Source: Limnoperna fortunei
Taxonomy: Eukaryota; Mollusca; Bivalvia; Mytilida; Modiolidae
Direction of reading: 5' to 3'
DNA: 64,000 nucleotides
Assembly: GCA_944474755.1 (NCBI GenBank)
Contig: OX104120.1
Location: 25,946,242 to 26,010,241, forward strand
Part shown: in pieces, positions 1 through 20,186 of the stretch
Numbering within the stretch: the stretch's first letter is position 1
Layout of the letters: every line of letters begins with the position of its first letter
Made by a program: the position numbers and the translations under genes
The notes under the pieces: generated by a model
The model's input: only the letters and a program-made list of their open reading frames with translations
What the model was told of the DNA's origin: nothing
Databases searched by the model: none

Positions 1-140
1 CCGTTTTGGTCAATAAAGGAAAGTGAAATTGTGGTCATATGCTTGTGTGTGTATACAACAAATTCTATACCTTGTGTTATCAAATTAATTATCCCTTTAA
101 ATTAATTGGTTAATATATAATAAATGACAATTCCTGACCA

Positions 141-1113
141 TTTTTTGTCTCGCCTGCGACGAAAGTCGCTGGAGGCGAGACATATGTATGGGAATCCGGC
201 GGCGGCGGCGTAAACACTTGACATCTTGCTTCATATCTTTGTAAGCCCAAGCCCTAGGTCCATCAAATTTGGTCCAGAGGTAGCTTATGATGAGTACTTG
301 CCAGTCAGTCACCTGTCACCTGACCTTGACCTCAATTTCACGGTCCAGTGACTACGTTAAAGTTTTTGGGTTACGACAGTTCCTCTGTAACCACGCATGG
401 TAGGATGACAATTTTTGGTATATAGGTTGCTGATGACTAGTACATGACTGTCTGGTAGGCGTCACCTGACCTTGACCTCAATTTCACGGTCCAGCGACTA
501 CGTTAAAGTTTTTGGGTTACGACAGTTCCTCTGTAACCACGCATGGTAGGATGACAATATTTGGTATATAGGTTGCTGATGACTAGTACATGACTGTCTG
601 GTAGGTGTCATCTGACCTTGACCTCAATTTCACGGTCCAGCGACTACATTAAAGTTTTTGGGTTACGACAGTTCCTCTGTAACTACACATGGTAGGATGA
701 CAATATTTGGTATATAGGTTGCTGATGACTAGTACATGACTGTCTGGTAGGTGCCATTTGACCTTGACCTCAATTTCACGGTCCAGTGACTACGTTAAAG
801 TTTTTAGGTTACTGCTGTTCCCCTGTAACCAAGCATGGTAGGATGACAATATTTGGTATATAGGTTGCTGATGAATAGTAAATGATTGTCTGGTAGGTGT
901 CACCTGACCTTGACCTCAATTTAACGGTTCAGCGACTACGTTAAAGTTTTTGTATTAGGACAGTTCCTCTGTAACTATGCATAGTATGGTGACAATAATT
1001 GGTATACAGGCCGCTGCTCATAATTAATGCTATTTACGTAATGCTTATGACAAAATTTATTTTCGTTACTGATGCGGAATTCAGGCGAGGTGTTTTTCTG
1101 TCTCCACACTTGT
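141..1113 (+). mobile_element. Non-autonomous tandem-repeat element, family A, copy 1
   Basis: It opens with a hairpin at 147-181: two arms reading GTCTCGCC and GCGAC around a GAAA loop. A tandem array follows. Near the end (1081-1091) is a decayed inverted copy of the hairpin arm, and it closes on CACACTTGTT at 1104-1113. It has no coding capacity. The layout (5' hairpin, tandem core, inverted half-hairpin near the 3' end, CACTTGTT terminus) resembles the bivalve pearl/Helentron-like non-autonomous elements; that family assignment is inference. Confidence 0.7.
316..965 (+). repeat. Tandem array of about 146-bp units, about 4.5 copies
   Basis: The motif CCTGACCTTGACCTCAATTT or a close variant recurs at about 318, 464, 611, 757 and 903, giving a period near 146 bp. 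Units differ by scattered substitutions and the last ones are most diverged. This is the core of family A copy 1; the same unit recurs at 3665-4620. Confidence 0.9.
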
Positions 1114-3540
1114 TTATAAACCTTGTAGAATCTCGGAATCATAATGTCTACGGAGGAAATATATTCACAACTCCAAAAGAAAATGAAAACCTCATAACAC
1201 TAATGATGCTTTTCGGTAATCCATCTTTGCAGATATTTTTTTTAAAAGCATTTAAAATATCCGGTTACAATAATGTAAAATAACACTACTTGCACTGCTA
1301 TTGTGAAAGCGGTAAATACATAGATTGACAAGCAGACGATATCCTCAATTATCGGCACATGCTTTTTTACCGAATTTTTTAGAAATACAAAGAAACTGTG
1401 GAATTTTTAGTTATATATAGTTAAATATATTCATGTGGTATATTGTGGATTTGCAAACAATATAGTCTAAACTGTGTTCTATGTAAGGTAATAACTGTCT
1501 TCGACACAGATTAAACTAGCATGTAATATGAGGGTATGTACTCATCAAGCAATATTTGCTATACAGAAATGATTGCCTAATTCTTAATTAATTAGTACGC
1601 TGACACTTCCTGGACATTTTCAAATAATTAGTGTAACAAAGGTAATACTGTCTGATCGAATTAGCGATAATTAGGTCGTTATTTACATTTGAACTCACAG
1701 ACAGCCCTACAGTTCACAAACAAGCCAATTATATTTGAACAGTGTCAAAGCTCTCAGTTTTAAATAAGCAAGTTATTTGACGATTAATATTCTGATATTG
1801 TCAAACAGGTGTCCATGGATTTGTTTATTGCAACCTGATGTTAAATGGAATACGTAACACAAATAAACCAAGTTGTCACTTCGTCATTGCAGAGAATGTG
1901 AACAACTGTTAACTTTATTAATTGATAAGTAATTGGGAAGAAATATACATGTACGGAAGTTGGCCAACTTTTTACCGCGTATTCGTCACCTCTAAGCATA
2001 AGTTGACCTCTACATAAGAAAGAACAACAAATGCATAAATAAGACAAGAAAAGATATGGGTTAAACCCATATCCAGAGATGTTCGATTTATATGTTATAG
2101 GTGTATTTGATTTGGTTTAATAGTTTTTTCAATTCGTTTTATTTAAAATTTCACCATATGCTGTAAAGGGTTGCAAATGTAGACGATTGTGAAAGGCAAG
2201 AAATAATCATCTTGATTATAATATCTCAACTTTAAGAAGAGTACTTTAATAAAAAAAAAGCAAAGTTTGGAAAGACAAATGTTTACCAATAAAAATACAT
2301 TGATCATAGTCACGTGGTTCAGTCTGTGGGGGAAAAATGTGAATGTAAGATCGGCAGTTATCTGGTCCTCGGAAAATCAAAGAAAACATACCGACAAGTT
2401 ACAATTTCTATTGATTTAATTTTACTGTAATTAAAATTGTTTCAAAAGATTTGCAATTAAAAGTATTTCAAACGTCAAACTAGCATTCATGTGCATAAAC
2501 ATTGCTAAGAATTTTATAAAATTTTCAGAATTTTAAATAAAAAAAATTAAGAAAAAACAATAAGAAGAAGAGTCTTATTCTGCAAAACTATTTATGAGAT
2601 TATTAACTTCTATGATGTTGATGACCTTTATTCGAACCTAACTGAATGTTTTTTCTTTTGTATTATATATATATATATATAACTTGCTTCGTTAAAATAG
2701 CTTAACATCAAAATTTTTAAATCTTGAATTAAATAAAAATCTATATCTTTTGTGCCTTTTTTATTGTTGGGAAATTTCTTTTCCCTACTAATTTCTACGA
2801 CATTTTTCACTGATTCAGACATCAGTTTTTTTAAATAACATGCCTATTTGAAAATCTAATTTTTATATAAAAATCATAATATAAATTTGCATTTTAGCGG
2901 CTTATTATGGGAGTCTAATTGGTCTTTCATTATTACCTTTCATCAAAGTTCAGTGTCACGTAATAAATAAACAAGGCACATCTAATATACATCACAGAAA
3001 TATCTCTGCGCCCCCCCCCCCCCTTTTTTACGTATTTTACTAATTTTCTACGTAAAGGTTCCATTTTCTACCTTATAAATTATGAAATAATCCAGAAAAA
3101 AGATCAAGGCTTTCTGGATGAGTGGTCATAAGCGTGTCAAACAAAATCTAAAAATGCACTTTTATTATCAAATTATCTAAGTAACTAATAAAAGAAACAG
3201 AAAAAATATATTTTATCATCATGTTAAAATAAGAATGCATAAACAAATTACAAAGCTTACCATATAAATCATGAAATAATCCAAGAAATACAATTGAAGC
3301 GATGAAATACATTACGTAATATAACATAACAAAATTTTAAAATGCCTTTTTCGTATCAAATTAAATAACTAATTAATAAAAGAAATGCAAGTATATACAT
3401 TTTATTATGTCAAGAATAGAATGCATTGATAAAAATACTACGCTTACCCTATAGATAGTAAAATAATCCAAAAATAAAAATTGAAGCAGATCTATTCATA
3501 CTACCGAGATAACACTGGTATAGCGCGCATTAATAAGTAA
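1114..3540. other. AT-rich intergenic stretch, no gene seen
   Basis: No convincing coding frame. The only landmarks are a (TA)n run near 2661-2682 and a run of about 13 C at 3011-3023. Two weakly similar blocks around 3240-3300 and 3420-3480 (both with 'aaataatccaa' followed by 'ttgaagc') may be a degenerate local repeat. Confidence 0.6.
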
Positions 3541-3664
3541 TTTTTGTCTCGCCTGCGACGAAAGTCGCTGGAGGCGAGACATATGTATGGGAATCCGGCG
3601 GCGGCCCTAGGTCCATCAAATTTGGTACAGAGGTAGCTTATGATGAGTACTTGCCAGTCAGTCA

Positions 3665-4620
3665 CCTGTCACCTGACCTTGACCTCAATTTCACGGTCCA
3701 GCGCCTACGTTAAAGTTATTGGGTTACGGCAGTTCCTCTGTAACTACGCATGGTAGGATGACAAAATTTGGTGTATAGGTTGCTGATGACTAGTACATGA
3801 CTGTCTGGTAGGTGTCACCTGACCTTGACCTCAATTTTACGGTCCAGCGACTACGTTAAAGTGTTTGGGTTACGACAGTTCCTCTGTAACCACGCATGGT
3901 AGGATGACAATATTTGGTATATAGATTGCTGATGACTAGTACATGACTGTCTGGTAGGTGTCACCTGACCTTGACCTCAATTTCACGGTCCAGTGACTAC
4001 GTTAAAGTTTTTGGGTTACGGCAGTTCCTCTGTAACTACGCATGGTAGGATGACAATATTTGGTATATAGGTTGCTGATGACTAGTACATGACTGTCTGG
4101 TAGGTGTCACCTGACCTTGACCTCAATTTCACGGTCCAACGACTACGCTAAAGTTTTTGGGTTACGACAGTTCCTCTGTAACCACGCATGGTAGGATGAC
4201 AATATTTGGTATTTAGGTTGCTGATGACTAGTACATGACTGTCTGGTAGGTGTCACCTGACCTTGACCTTAATTTCACGGTCCAGTGACTACGTTAAAGT
4301 TTTTGGGTTACGGCAGTTTCACTGTAACTATGCATGGTAGGATGACAATATTTGGTATATAGGTTGCTGATGAATAGTACATGACTGTCTGGTAGGCGTC
4401 ACCTGACCTTGACCTCAATTTCACGGTCCAGCGACTACGTAAAAGTTTTTGGGTTACGACAGTTCCTCTGTAACCACGCATGGTAGGATGACAATATTTG
4501 GTATATAGGTTGCTGATGACTAGTACATGACTGTCTGGTAGGTGTCACCTGACCTTGACCTCAATTTCACGGTCCAGTGACTACGTTAATGTTTTTGTAT
4601 TAGGGCAGTTCCTCTAACTA
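3665..4620 (+). repeat. Tandem array of about 146-bp units, seven copies
   Basis: The anchor CCTGACCTTGACC recurs at about 3672, 3818, 3966, 4111, 4257, 4403 and 4549. Units are more alike than in the array at 316-965, which suggests a younger or better homogenised copy. Confidence 0.9.
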
Positions 4621-4748
4621 TGCAGGTATGTTGATAATATTTGGTATGCAGGCCGCTGCTGATATTTAATGCTATTTACGTAATGCTTATGACGAAATTT
4701 ATTTTTGTTACTGATGTGGAATGCAGGCGAGACGTTTTTCTGTGTCCA

Positions 4749-6781
4749 TTTACTTACTTAGTCCTCTTCGCGCTGGCTTGTGCATAAGGCTTCCACCAGA
4801 GACCTCCAGTATGCTCTATCTTGAGCCCATGTCTTTAGCTGTCCCCAAGTCCATTCTTGTTCTTTCATTTCTCTCTCTATTGATCTTCTCCATGTTTCTT
4901 TTGGGCGTCCTCTTTTCCTCTTGCCTGCTGGTGTCCATCTCAGTGCAACATGTGGTATAGATGTTGGCTCCATTCTTAGAACATGGCCTATCCAGCGCCA
5001 CCTTCTTTTCATAATTTCTTCTGATACTGGTGTTGTATTGGTTCTGTTGTAAAGTTCTCTGTTAGATATTTTTTTTGGCCAGAAAACTTTCAAGATTCTT
5101 CTCAAACATCTTCGCTGGAAAACATCCAGTTTACTGCAGATGGTTTTTGTTACTTTCCAGGATTCAGAACCATACAGAAGAACTGATATTACATTGCTTT
5201 TGAAGATCTTTATTTTAGTATGTAATTTGATATGTGAGGAGTTCCAGATTTTTTTCAGGCTTGCAAAGGCTCCTCTGGTTTTTGACAGGTGGTGATGGAC
5301 ATCAACCTCTGAATTGCCATCTTTGGTAATCTTGCTTCCCAAATATATAAAGTCATCTACATCCTCAACTGTCTTGTTGTCTATTGAAATAGGATCTAAT
5401 TTTTCAGTGTTCATTCTCATGACTTTTGTTTTTTCTGTGTTGATGTAGAGCCCAAGTTGTTTTCCTGTTTCTTCCATTATGTTAGTTTTAGTTTGTATGT
5501 CAGTTAGGCGCTGGGAAAGCAGAACAATATCATCAGCGAAATCAAGGTCTTCTAGACGTTCGGTGAAAGTCCACTGTAGGCCTCTATTAGCGTTTTTTGT
5601 GGTCTCCTTCATAAGCCAGTCCACACACATGGAGAAAAGCAGTGGTGAAAGAAGGCAGCCTTGTTTAACTCCTGTTCTAATTTCTAATTCTGGTGAAAGT
5701 TCAGTACCGCAGATGACTTTGGCTCTAAAATCTGTATATAGTAGTTTGATGATGTTGATAATTTTAGATGGAATTCCATAATGCCTTAAAATTTTCCAAA
5801 GAGAGTTTCTGTCTACACTGTCAAAAGCTTTCTGAAAATCTATAAAGTTGGTATAGAGTGTGTTGGTCCACTCATTACTTTGTTCTATTATCTGCCGAAG
5901 TGAAAATATCTGATCACTACAGGATCTTCCCTTTCTAAAACCAGCCTGATTTTTTCGTAGACATGCATCCACTTCACTGACTATTCTGTTAAAAATAATT
6001 TTGCTCATGACTTTACTGGTAATAGAGAGCAGCATTATTCCTCTCCAATTATTGCAGTCGGATAGGTCGCCTTTCTTAGGTATTTTGGTGATAAGACCTA
6101 TCTTCCAGTCATTGGGTGTTTCTTCTGAGTCCCAGATGTTATTCAAAATGTTAGTGAGTACAGATGGTAGGATGTTTACTTCACATTTAAGTGACTCAGC
6201 TTGAATTTCATCTTGACCTGGTGCTTTATTATTTTTTAGAGTTTTTATGGCGGATTGAACTTCTTGTAGACAAGGTGGTTCAATATCAATATCTAGTATT
6301 TCTACAGCCGGTGGAATAATGACATCAACTGTAGGATTGTCTCTATTTAACACTTTCTCAAAATGCTCTTTCCATCTTTTCAGCTTCTCTTCATCTCCTG
6401 CTAGTATCTTTCCTTGCTCATTCTTTACAGCTGTTTCACAGTTAGTAAACCCTCCTTTCAGTGTTTTCGTTATTCTATATAACTTGCCAAGATCTTGACT
6501 GGCAGCTGCCACTTCAGCTTCAACTGCTAAACTGTCTATGTAAGCTTGCTTATCTTTCTTTGCACCTTTTTTTACTTCTTTATCTAGTGATCTATATCTG
6601 TTATCTAATTGGTCTTTAATTCTTTCTGACTTGGTTTGGATCAATCTTTTCTTTACATCTTTTCGCTCTTCAATCAATCTCCAGGTATCTCTTGAAATCC
6701 ATTCTTCAGATTTCTTTCTTTTGGGGCTTAAGATTTTCACTCCTACTTCATAAACTGTTTTGTTGAAGTTGTAAATATCCA
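4749..6781 (-). mobile_element. 5'-truncated non-LTR retrotransposon insertion with 12-bp TSD
   Basis: About 2.03 kb of LINE sequence is bounded by the direct repeat TTTCTGTGTCCA at 4737-4748 and 6782-6793. Its 3' end (low coordinates) is a very short tail, AGTAAGTAAA, that overlaps the stop codon region. No endonuclease domain is present, so this is a 5'-truncated copy. The almost absent 3' UTR and the C-terminal WRR...RAYWRS region recall RTE-like elements, but the clade is not certain. Confidence 0.9.
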
Positions 6782-6782
6782 T
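4758..6782 (-). CDS. LINE reverse transcriptase, open but 5'-truncated
   Basis: An uninterrupted frame of 674 codons from the first ATG (6782-6780), which lies at the truncation point; the reading frame in the source element surely began earlier. It would copy element RNA at a nicked target in the nucleus. Counting from four codons upstream, visible reverse-transcriptase landmarks are NNKAPGQDEI (188-197), a GDLSDCNNWRGI block (242-253), QAGFRKGRSC (283-292), motif A FIDFQKAFDSVD (317-328), GVKQGCLLSP (375-384) and the catalytic FADD (419-422). The C-terminal third carries RWRWIGHVLRM and a basic GKRKRGRPKETWRR block. There is no endonuclease domain, so the copy cannot be autonomous. The intact frame and clean TSD point to a recent insertion. 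Confidence 0.92.
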   Translation of the reverse strand: MDIYNFNKTVYEVGVKILSPKRKKSEEWISRDTWRLIEERKDVKKRLIQTKSERIKDQLDNRYRSLDKEVKKGAKKDKQAYIDSLAVEAEVAAASQDLGKLYRITKTLKGGFTNCETAVKNEQGKILAGDEEKLKRWKEHFEKVLNRDNPTVDVIIPPAVEILDIDIEPPCLQEVQSAIKTLKNNKAPGQDEIQAESLKCEVNILPSVLTNILNNIWDSEETPNDWKIGLITKIPKKGDLSDCNNWRGIMLLSITSKVMSKIIFNRIVSEVDACLRKNQAGFRKGRSCSDQIFSLRQIIEQSNEWTNTLYTNFIDFQKAFDSVDRNSLWKILRHYGIPSKIINIIKLLYTDFRAKVICGTELSPELEIRTGVKQGCLLSPLLFSMCVDWLMKETTKNANRGLQWTFTERLEDLDFADDIVLLSQRLTDIQTKTNIMEETGKQLGLYINTEKTKVMRMNTEKLDPISIDNKTVEDVDDFIYLGSKITKDGNSEVDVHHHLSKTRGAFASLKKIWNSSHIKLHTKIKIFKSNVISVLLYGSESWKVTKTICSKLDVFQRRCLRRILKVFWPKKISNRELYNRTNTTPVSEEIMKRRWRWIGHVLRMEPTSIPHVALRWTPAGKRKRGRPKETWRRSIEREMKEQEWTWGQLKTWAQDRAYWRSLVEALCTSQREED

Positions 6783-6801
6783 TTCTGTGTCCACACTTGT
6801 G

Positions 6802-7926
6802 TAAATCTTTACTTCTTCTTATTAGATCTGGACAACAAAATGTATTTAAAGCTTGCAGGATTTACGGTAACAAATACGAAAAACTGTAAATGAAATATTT
6901 TCTTTAATATTAAATTAGCCATTTTATTACTTACAACACGAACTATATTGTAGAGTATGGTTTTTCACCTAACTACTCAATCGTACCCGAAAACAATTAT
7001 ATATCATTAAGAGATACTAAGAAGAGATCGAACATATGATAATTGGCTTTTTAGCTACATGAATTGATTATGATAATATAGATAAGTAATAAATCTTCAC
7101 AGACAACCTGAAATATAAATAAAATGATGGAAGAGTAATAAATAAATACAAAATACATACAATAAATAATCTTAACACAACTTTGCTAACTATTGTTAGA
7201 AATAGTATTTTAAACAATCGTTCTGTTCTATGTTTTTACAGGATAAAATATGAAACTGATCTGAAACAGGTTAACAAAAATTTCATATATTTTAACGTCA
7301 TTTATACGATAATAGAAACAGTTACCGAATGTGCCAATATATCCCCAAATGTTTGCAGAGTCTTCAGCTCTCCACCTGCAATTTGCGATTGCGAGTCGCA
7401 GTGTAGATGACCGCGGAGAGGCCACGGAGACCCAAATTTCCTCCACTGGGATTTGCGGAGAAATTAAAATTCGCGGGACCTGTACAGTATATTAGCAATA
7501 ATAGTTTTGATTTTTTTTTCATATATGTTTAAAATAAATATCTTATTTTTATTTCAAGTGACCTCAGACAACCAAATTTAAGATTCACACAATCCTCATT
7601 ACATTTTTGTGCTAGTTGAAATGTTATATTTACTTCTGTTGGACATAAATATTCACAAATGGAAAATTGTTATCTCCCCGTAAAACCCTTGATACTAAAT
7701 ATATTGACTTAAAACAAACTGCATTGTATTTCATTAATACACCTTTATTGAAGCCTAATTAAATATCTAGGATTTAGGAATATCAGCAATACCCCTTACT
7801 GTCCCTAATTTGTGGTCAGGATAAATGTTTTAATGGAATAAAATGCTAATAAACGAGTTTGGTAACCAGTCTGACATGTCTTATTGCAAAATATTGTTCT
7901 CAAAAAATTAATAAATTTCTCTTTAT
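6802..7926. other. Intergenic, no gene seen
   Basis: AT-rich with no credible coding frame. A short GC-richer patch at about 7360-7480, between AT-rich flanks, looks like part of an old dispersed repeat or an isolated CpG-bearing segment; it has no recognisable protein similarity. Confidence 0.5.
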
Positions 7927-9360
7927 TATACCCCCCGCTTGAAAAGCGGGGGGTATATAGTGTTCATGGTGTCCGTCCGTCCGTCCGTCCTTCCGTCCGT
8001 CCGTTACACTTTCTATTATTTGCAACTCCTCCTACACCACTGAAAGGAATTTGATGAAACTTACACAGAATCTTTGTCTCATAGTGCCATTGTGCAGGAG
8101 ATATTTAACATTTTGATCGGAATGATATTTGGGGTTTCCCATAGAAAAACATGGACTTTGTCATTGACCTAAGGGGTCCCTATCTCTTATGTGCAACTCC
8201 TCCTACACCACTGAATGGAATTTAATGAAACTTACACAGAATGCTTGTCACATAGTGCCATTGTGCAGGAGATATTAAACATTTTGATCGGATCGATATT
8301 TGGGGTTTCCCATAGAAAAACATGGACATTGTCATTGACCTTAGGGGGGCCTCATCTCTTATGTGCAACTCCTCCTACACCACTGAATGGAATTTAAAGA
8401 AACTTACACAGCATCCTTGTCACATAGTGGCATTGTGCAGGAGATATTAAACATTTTGATCGGATCGATATTTGGGGTTTCCCATAGAAAAACATGGATA
8501 TTGTCATTGACCTAAGGGGGTCCTCATGTCTTATGTGCAACTCCTCCTACACCACTGAATGGAATTTGTTGAAACTTACAAAGAATCCTTGTCACATAGT
8601 GCCATTGTGCAGGAGATATTTATTATTTTGATCGGAATGATATTTGGGGTTTCCCATAGAACAACATGGACTGTCATTGACAAAAGGGGATACCCATTTC
8701 TTATGTGCGACTCCTCCTACACCACTAAATGGAATTTGATGAAACTTACACAGAATGTTGTCACATATTGCCACTGTGCACTAGATATATAACATTTCGA
8801 TTGGAATGATATTTGGGGTTTCCCATAGAAAAACATGGACTTTGTCATGGACATAAGGGATACCCATCTCTTATGTGCAACTCATTCCTACACCATGGAA
8901 TTTGTTGAAACTTACACAGAATCCATGTCACATAGTGCCATTGTGCAGGAGATATTTAACATTTTGATCGGAATGATATTTGGGGTTTCCCATAGAAAAA
9001 CATGGAGTTTGTAATGGACATAATGGGATACCCATCTTTTATTTACAATTCCTCCTACACCACTGAATGGAATTTGTTGAAACTTATACAGAATCTTGGT
9101 CACATATTGCCATTGTGCATTGGATATTAAACATTTTTATCAGAATATTATTGGAGGTTTGCCATAGAAAAACATGGACTTTGTCATTGACATAGGGGAT
9201 GCCATTCTTTGGGGGATTGGGGAGGGTTACATGTATTATCTGCAATTTCGCCTTCACGTTTAACTAGATAAAGTTTCAATTTCATAATTAAGAACACCTG
9301 AATTTTCAAAGTAATTGTGAAGCGGGGGGTATCAATGGTGAGCATTGCTCACAGGTGTTT
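7927..9360 (+). mobile_element. Tandem-repeat element, family B (CCCCCCGC hairpin)
   Basis: It begins with a perfect hairpin, TATACCCCCCGCTT folding on AAGCGGGGGGTATA (7927-7957). A (CCGT)n microsatellite (about 7970-8004) and seven core units of about 170 bp follow. Near the 3' end are an inverted half-hairpin, GCGGGGGGTAT, at about 9322-9332 and a small hairpin, GTGAGC-att-GCTCAC (about 9338-9352), then AGGTGTTTTT. No coding capacity. The architecture matches the pearl/Helentron-like non-autonomous elements of bivalves (inference). Confidence 0.75.
8022..9210 (+). repeat. Tandem array of about 170-bp units, seven copies
   Basis: The block GCAACTCCTCCTACACCACT recurs, with changes, at about 8022, 8192, 8365, 8537, 8707, 8877 and 9046, spacing 169-173 bp. 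Apparent short ORFs here are by-products of the repeat. Confidence 0.9.
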
Positions 9361-11403
9361 TTACTCTAGTTTTACAACAGAAAGGCATGAATCTTATCCA
9401 AGTTCTAAAATGAGCACAAGTTTTATTTACTGGAATCCCCACGTTTTATTAAAAAGTATACTGTTATGAGCTTCCAGTCAGGAATGAGCTATTTCTGTTT
9501 AATATTCTTTTGATTGATTGATTGGCTGTTTGCTTTACCTCCAGCCAGCTACTAGTATATTCAGGAGGGGATCAAGTAATCAAACAATTAATCAAAAGTA
9601 AAAGAGGGGTGGACATGGGGAACGTTATTTAGCCTGCCACTGAACAAGTATGGAGTGTTGGGAAGGGGCAGAGGCAGTGAATTTAGCCTTTTGTAGCAGC
9701 TACATTGAGCCTACTTTTTTTTGAAATCTACAAAAAGGGTCTTTATCTTGCAAGGAGCATGGCAATGATCTCCAAACACGTTACCCACTACGGTTCCACA
9801 GCCAGGCTTTCAGTATTATGACCTGACAACTCGACAACCAGAGCTTCTCCCCTATCTGCAACCCAGGGACCAGCTGGGCTACATTTTTGGGTCGAGCACT
9901 GGGAAACCGGCAAGTACATGTATGGTCCCAGAATATTCTTTTGATAACTACCACTTAACTTTACTATAATCATTATATGTTACATTATCTTTTATTAAAA
10001 ATTGGTGCTTTCCTCTATCCAAGCAAGCAACAATTCATTTCAGGTTAAAAGTTTGTAAATAAAGTAATATCTAACGAGATCAAAATAACATAAATATAGG
10101 AATGGTGAAATACAGGTAAATGCACAAATATACTGTACAGGCACCGCAAATTTAATTTCTTCACCCATCATGATGGGGGCTGAGTAGGTAGAATTTTACT
10201 GCCATTATAATCCAAACTAAGTTAATTTTGTGATTTGTCGAATTAACGGCAGAATTTAGTTCTATTACTCGTAATGAAGCAAATAACAAATTTTAACCTC
10301 GATCTTTTATACAAAATTCAAACATAATATACATCTTCTTTAGGCTATTAAAGCTTAAGACATTGCAAAACTTACGGGAAACTATCTTTATTGAAGAAAT
10401 TTCATTTTTTGTCTTTGAAGATACATGTGGAAATGCTATGTTGATCCTTTTCTCATATATGAATAATTTGACCTCATTCCGAAGTAAAAATCCAGTTATT
10501 TACATATACGATACACCTTCCCAAAGTTTTTCATGTACTAAACATAATTAAACACAAATGTAAACAGTGATTTAGTTGCCTTTTTTAAAATCAGCCCCCT
10601 CCTTTTTAATTAGGAAAATTCATCGATGTTTTTCTTGAAATTGGGGGAAAAAATGAAAACAACAGTAAGCAGTCTATAAAATAACAAAATTGATCTTTTG
10701 TTAGATATATTTATTTGGGGTCTAGGACAACTGCTGGGTTAATAAAAGCAGCAATTATTAAAATCATGTACAATGTATCAATAATGATCTATCTTAAAAC
10801 ATGAATCCAATAAAAAAATGCATGGTGACACTGTTGAAAGATATAAAGATTGACCATATGCAACTTCTTTTATACATATACATCAAAGTGCCTGGAATGA
10901 TTCGCTACATTACAATTAAATTTGTAATCTTGCCAAAAAACGCAAGGGTACGATTATTGGTTCTAGGGGTGGAAGAGAGTAGAGAGACAGTTTCCTCAAT
11001 TGTACTCAACTCTCCTTGGTGGAGTCACGGTGTATTAGATTTGGAGTGTCAATGGCATAATCATAGTGGATAGAATGCCAAAAGATAGTAAAATCACATC
11101 AGAACAATGGATGTTGAGTTTCTGTTACATATCTAATACGAACTGGTGTAATCTGGTTCTCAACTGACTTATACTGTGTTTATGGAGCGTAGTGTAAATG
11201 CTATTATCTGAAACCAGCTGAGGCTACAGGTACTACATAAATATGAGCATCTCCTGAGCCAATATGAACCTTTTCCAGGAGATCGAAAATATGACTGATG
11301 CTCTTGGGATACAAATTGTCTTCAATACATGTTCTATTCAAAAAATCTTTTGGTGATTATTCCTTAATTGCTTCTCTTAAAAAGCTTCTTATATTTTTTG
11401 TAG
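9361..11403. other. Sequence upstream of JMJD6 exon 2; first exon not found
   Basis: The JMJD6 start exon should encode roughly 18 basic residues and end one base into a codon. No convincing candidate with a donor site was found here, though it could be this close. About 9730-9930 is GC-richer than its surroundings and reads like a dispersed repeat, but no family could be named. Confidence 0.4.
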
Positions 11404-19247
<7,844 letters not shown>

Positions 19248-19321
19248 CAAAAATTCAAGTTTCATTTCCAAATATAATATTTATTGTTTTGTGAAGTCGA
19301 CTTACTTGCAAACAAAATCTT

Positions 19322-19510
19322 TGATGACATTTAAAGGCTGTGTTGCCTAGGATGCCTATTCAGAGTTAATGCAATGTTTTAAGTTTGATGACATTTAAAG
19401 GCTGTGTTGCCTAGGATGCCTATTCAGAGTTAATGCAATGTTTTAAGTTTGATGACATTTAAAGGCTGTGTTGCCTATGATGCCTATTCAGAGTTAATGC
19501 AATGTTTTAA
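19322..19510 (+). repeat. 64-bp unit, three direct copies
   Basis: Units starting GATGACATTTAAAGGCTGTG lie at 19322, 19386 and 19450 and are nearly identical, the third differing by one base in CCTAGGATG. They lie just downstream of the JMJD6 stop codon and are probably in its 3' UTR. Confidence 0.9.
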
Positions 19511-20077
19511 GTGCATTATATAAAAACTCTAGTCTGTTTCTCTGAAACATGGTCACAAATCATGAAAAGTTACAATTGTTTAAGATGACTTTTAACTTAC
19601 TTTGATAATCAAATTAAAGTTTTTTTAATGATAAGGAATCTGTCTGAAATTTTTGTTTTTGTCCATTAGGAAACTAATATGAGATCTAGAAATTTTTCAA
19701 ATGAAAAGCTTGAATTTCCTTTACAAATAAATGTGAAAGAGATTCAGTCATTTTTTCAAAATCTCTGCCTTAAATTTCTCATAAAAATCTTGAATTTTCA
19801 TTACAAATAAATGTAAGCTATTTTAGCTCAGGGAGGTTCTAGATTCAGGGATCCCTGATGCTGAAATCTAAATGGGAAACAAAGAAAAAAACTAAGTCAA
19901 TTGTAATAAAATAATTATAAGAAAAATAGAATTACAAGTACTTATTTTTTGCTATATTGCTTGAATTATAGTGCTAAAATGAGTAAAATGTCCTGTAATG
20001 TTATTATGGTATGAATAACCAGAAAGATCGATGGTCAACTTTTGTTATATTTTATGTTGTTAAAGTTATTTATTATA
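19511..20077. other. Probable JMJD6 3' UTR or downstream flank
   Basis: AT-rich, with no coding frame. Candidate polyadenylation hexamers AATAAA occur near 19726 and 19808, in two similar contexts (TTTACAAATAAATGTGAAAG and TTACAAATAAATGTAAGC). Which one, if either, is used cannot be told. Confidence 0.4.
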
Positions 20078-20186
20078 TTACGTCTTAGTGAGCTCCTTGG
20101 ATTGGTCCAGGAATGGGTGGCAACACCTGTACCAGTGTGCCAAAAAGATGAGCAAACTTGAACGTCTATAGGTAGTTTAAGTCATT

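Larger units (their letters stand above)
3541..6801 (+). mobile_element. Tandem-repeat element, family A, copy 2, split by a LINE
   Basis: It has the same 5' hairpin as copy 1 (3546-3580), seven 146-bp-type units (about 3665-4620), and an intact inverted arm GCAGGCGAGAC at 4723-4733 that is the reverse complement of the 5' GTCTCGCCTGC. The 3' tail is interrupted after TGTGTCCA (4748) by a LINE and resumes at 6782 with the same 12 bases, then CACACTTGT. The uninterrupted copy at 1095-1113 confirms the empty-site order. Confidence 0.75.

Noticed and set aside
999..1283. 94-codon open frame at the end of family A copy 1
   Set aside because: No ATG at its apparent start, overlaps the transposon tail, and shows no domain; the matching frame in copy 2 is not kept.
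5479..5781. + strand open frames inside the LINE (4721-4960, 5479-5781, 6001-6204)
   Set aside because: They are shadows of the reverse-transcriptase frame on the other strand.
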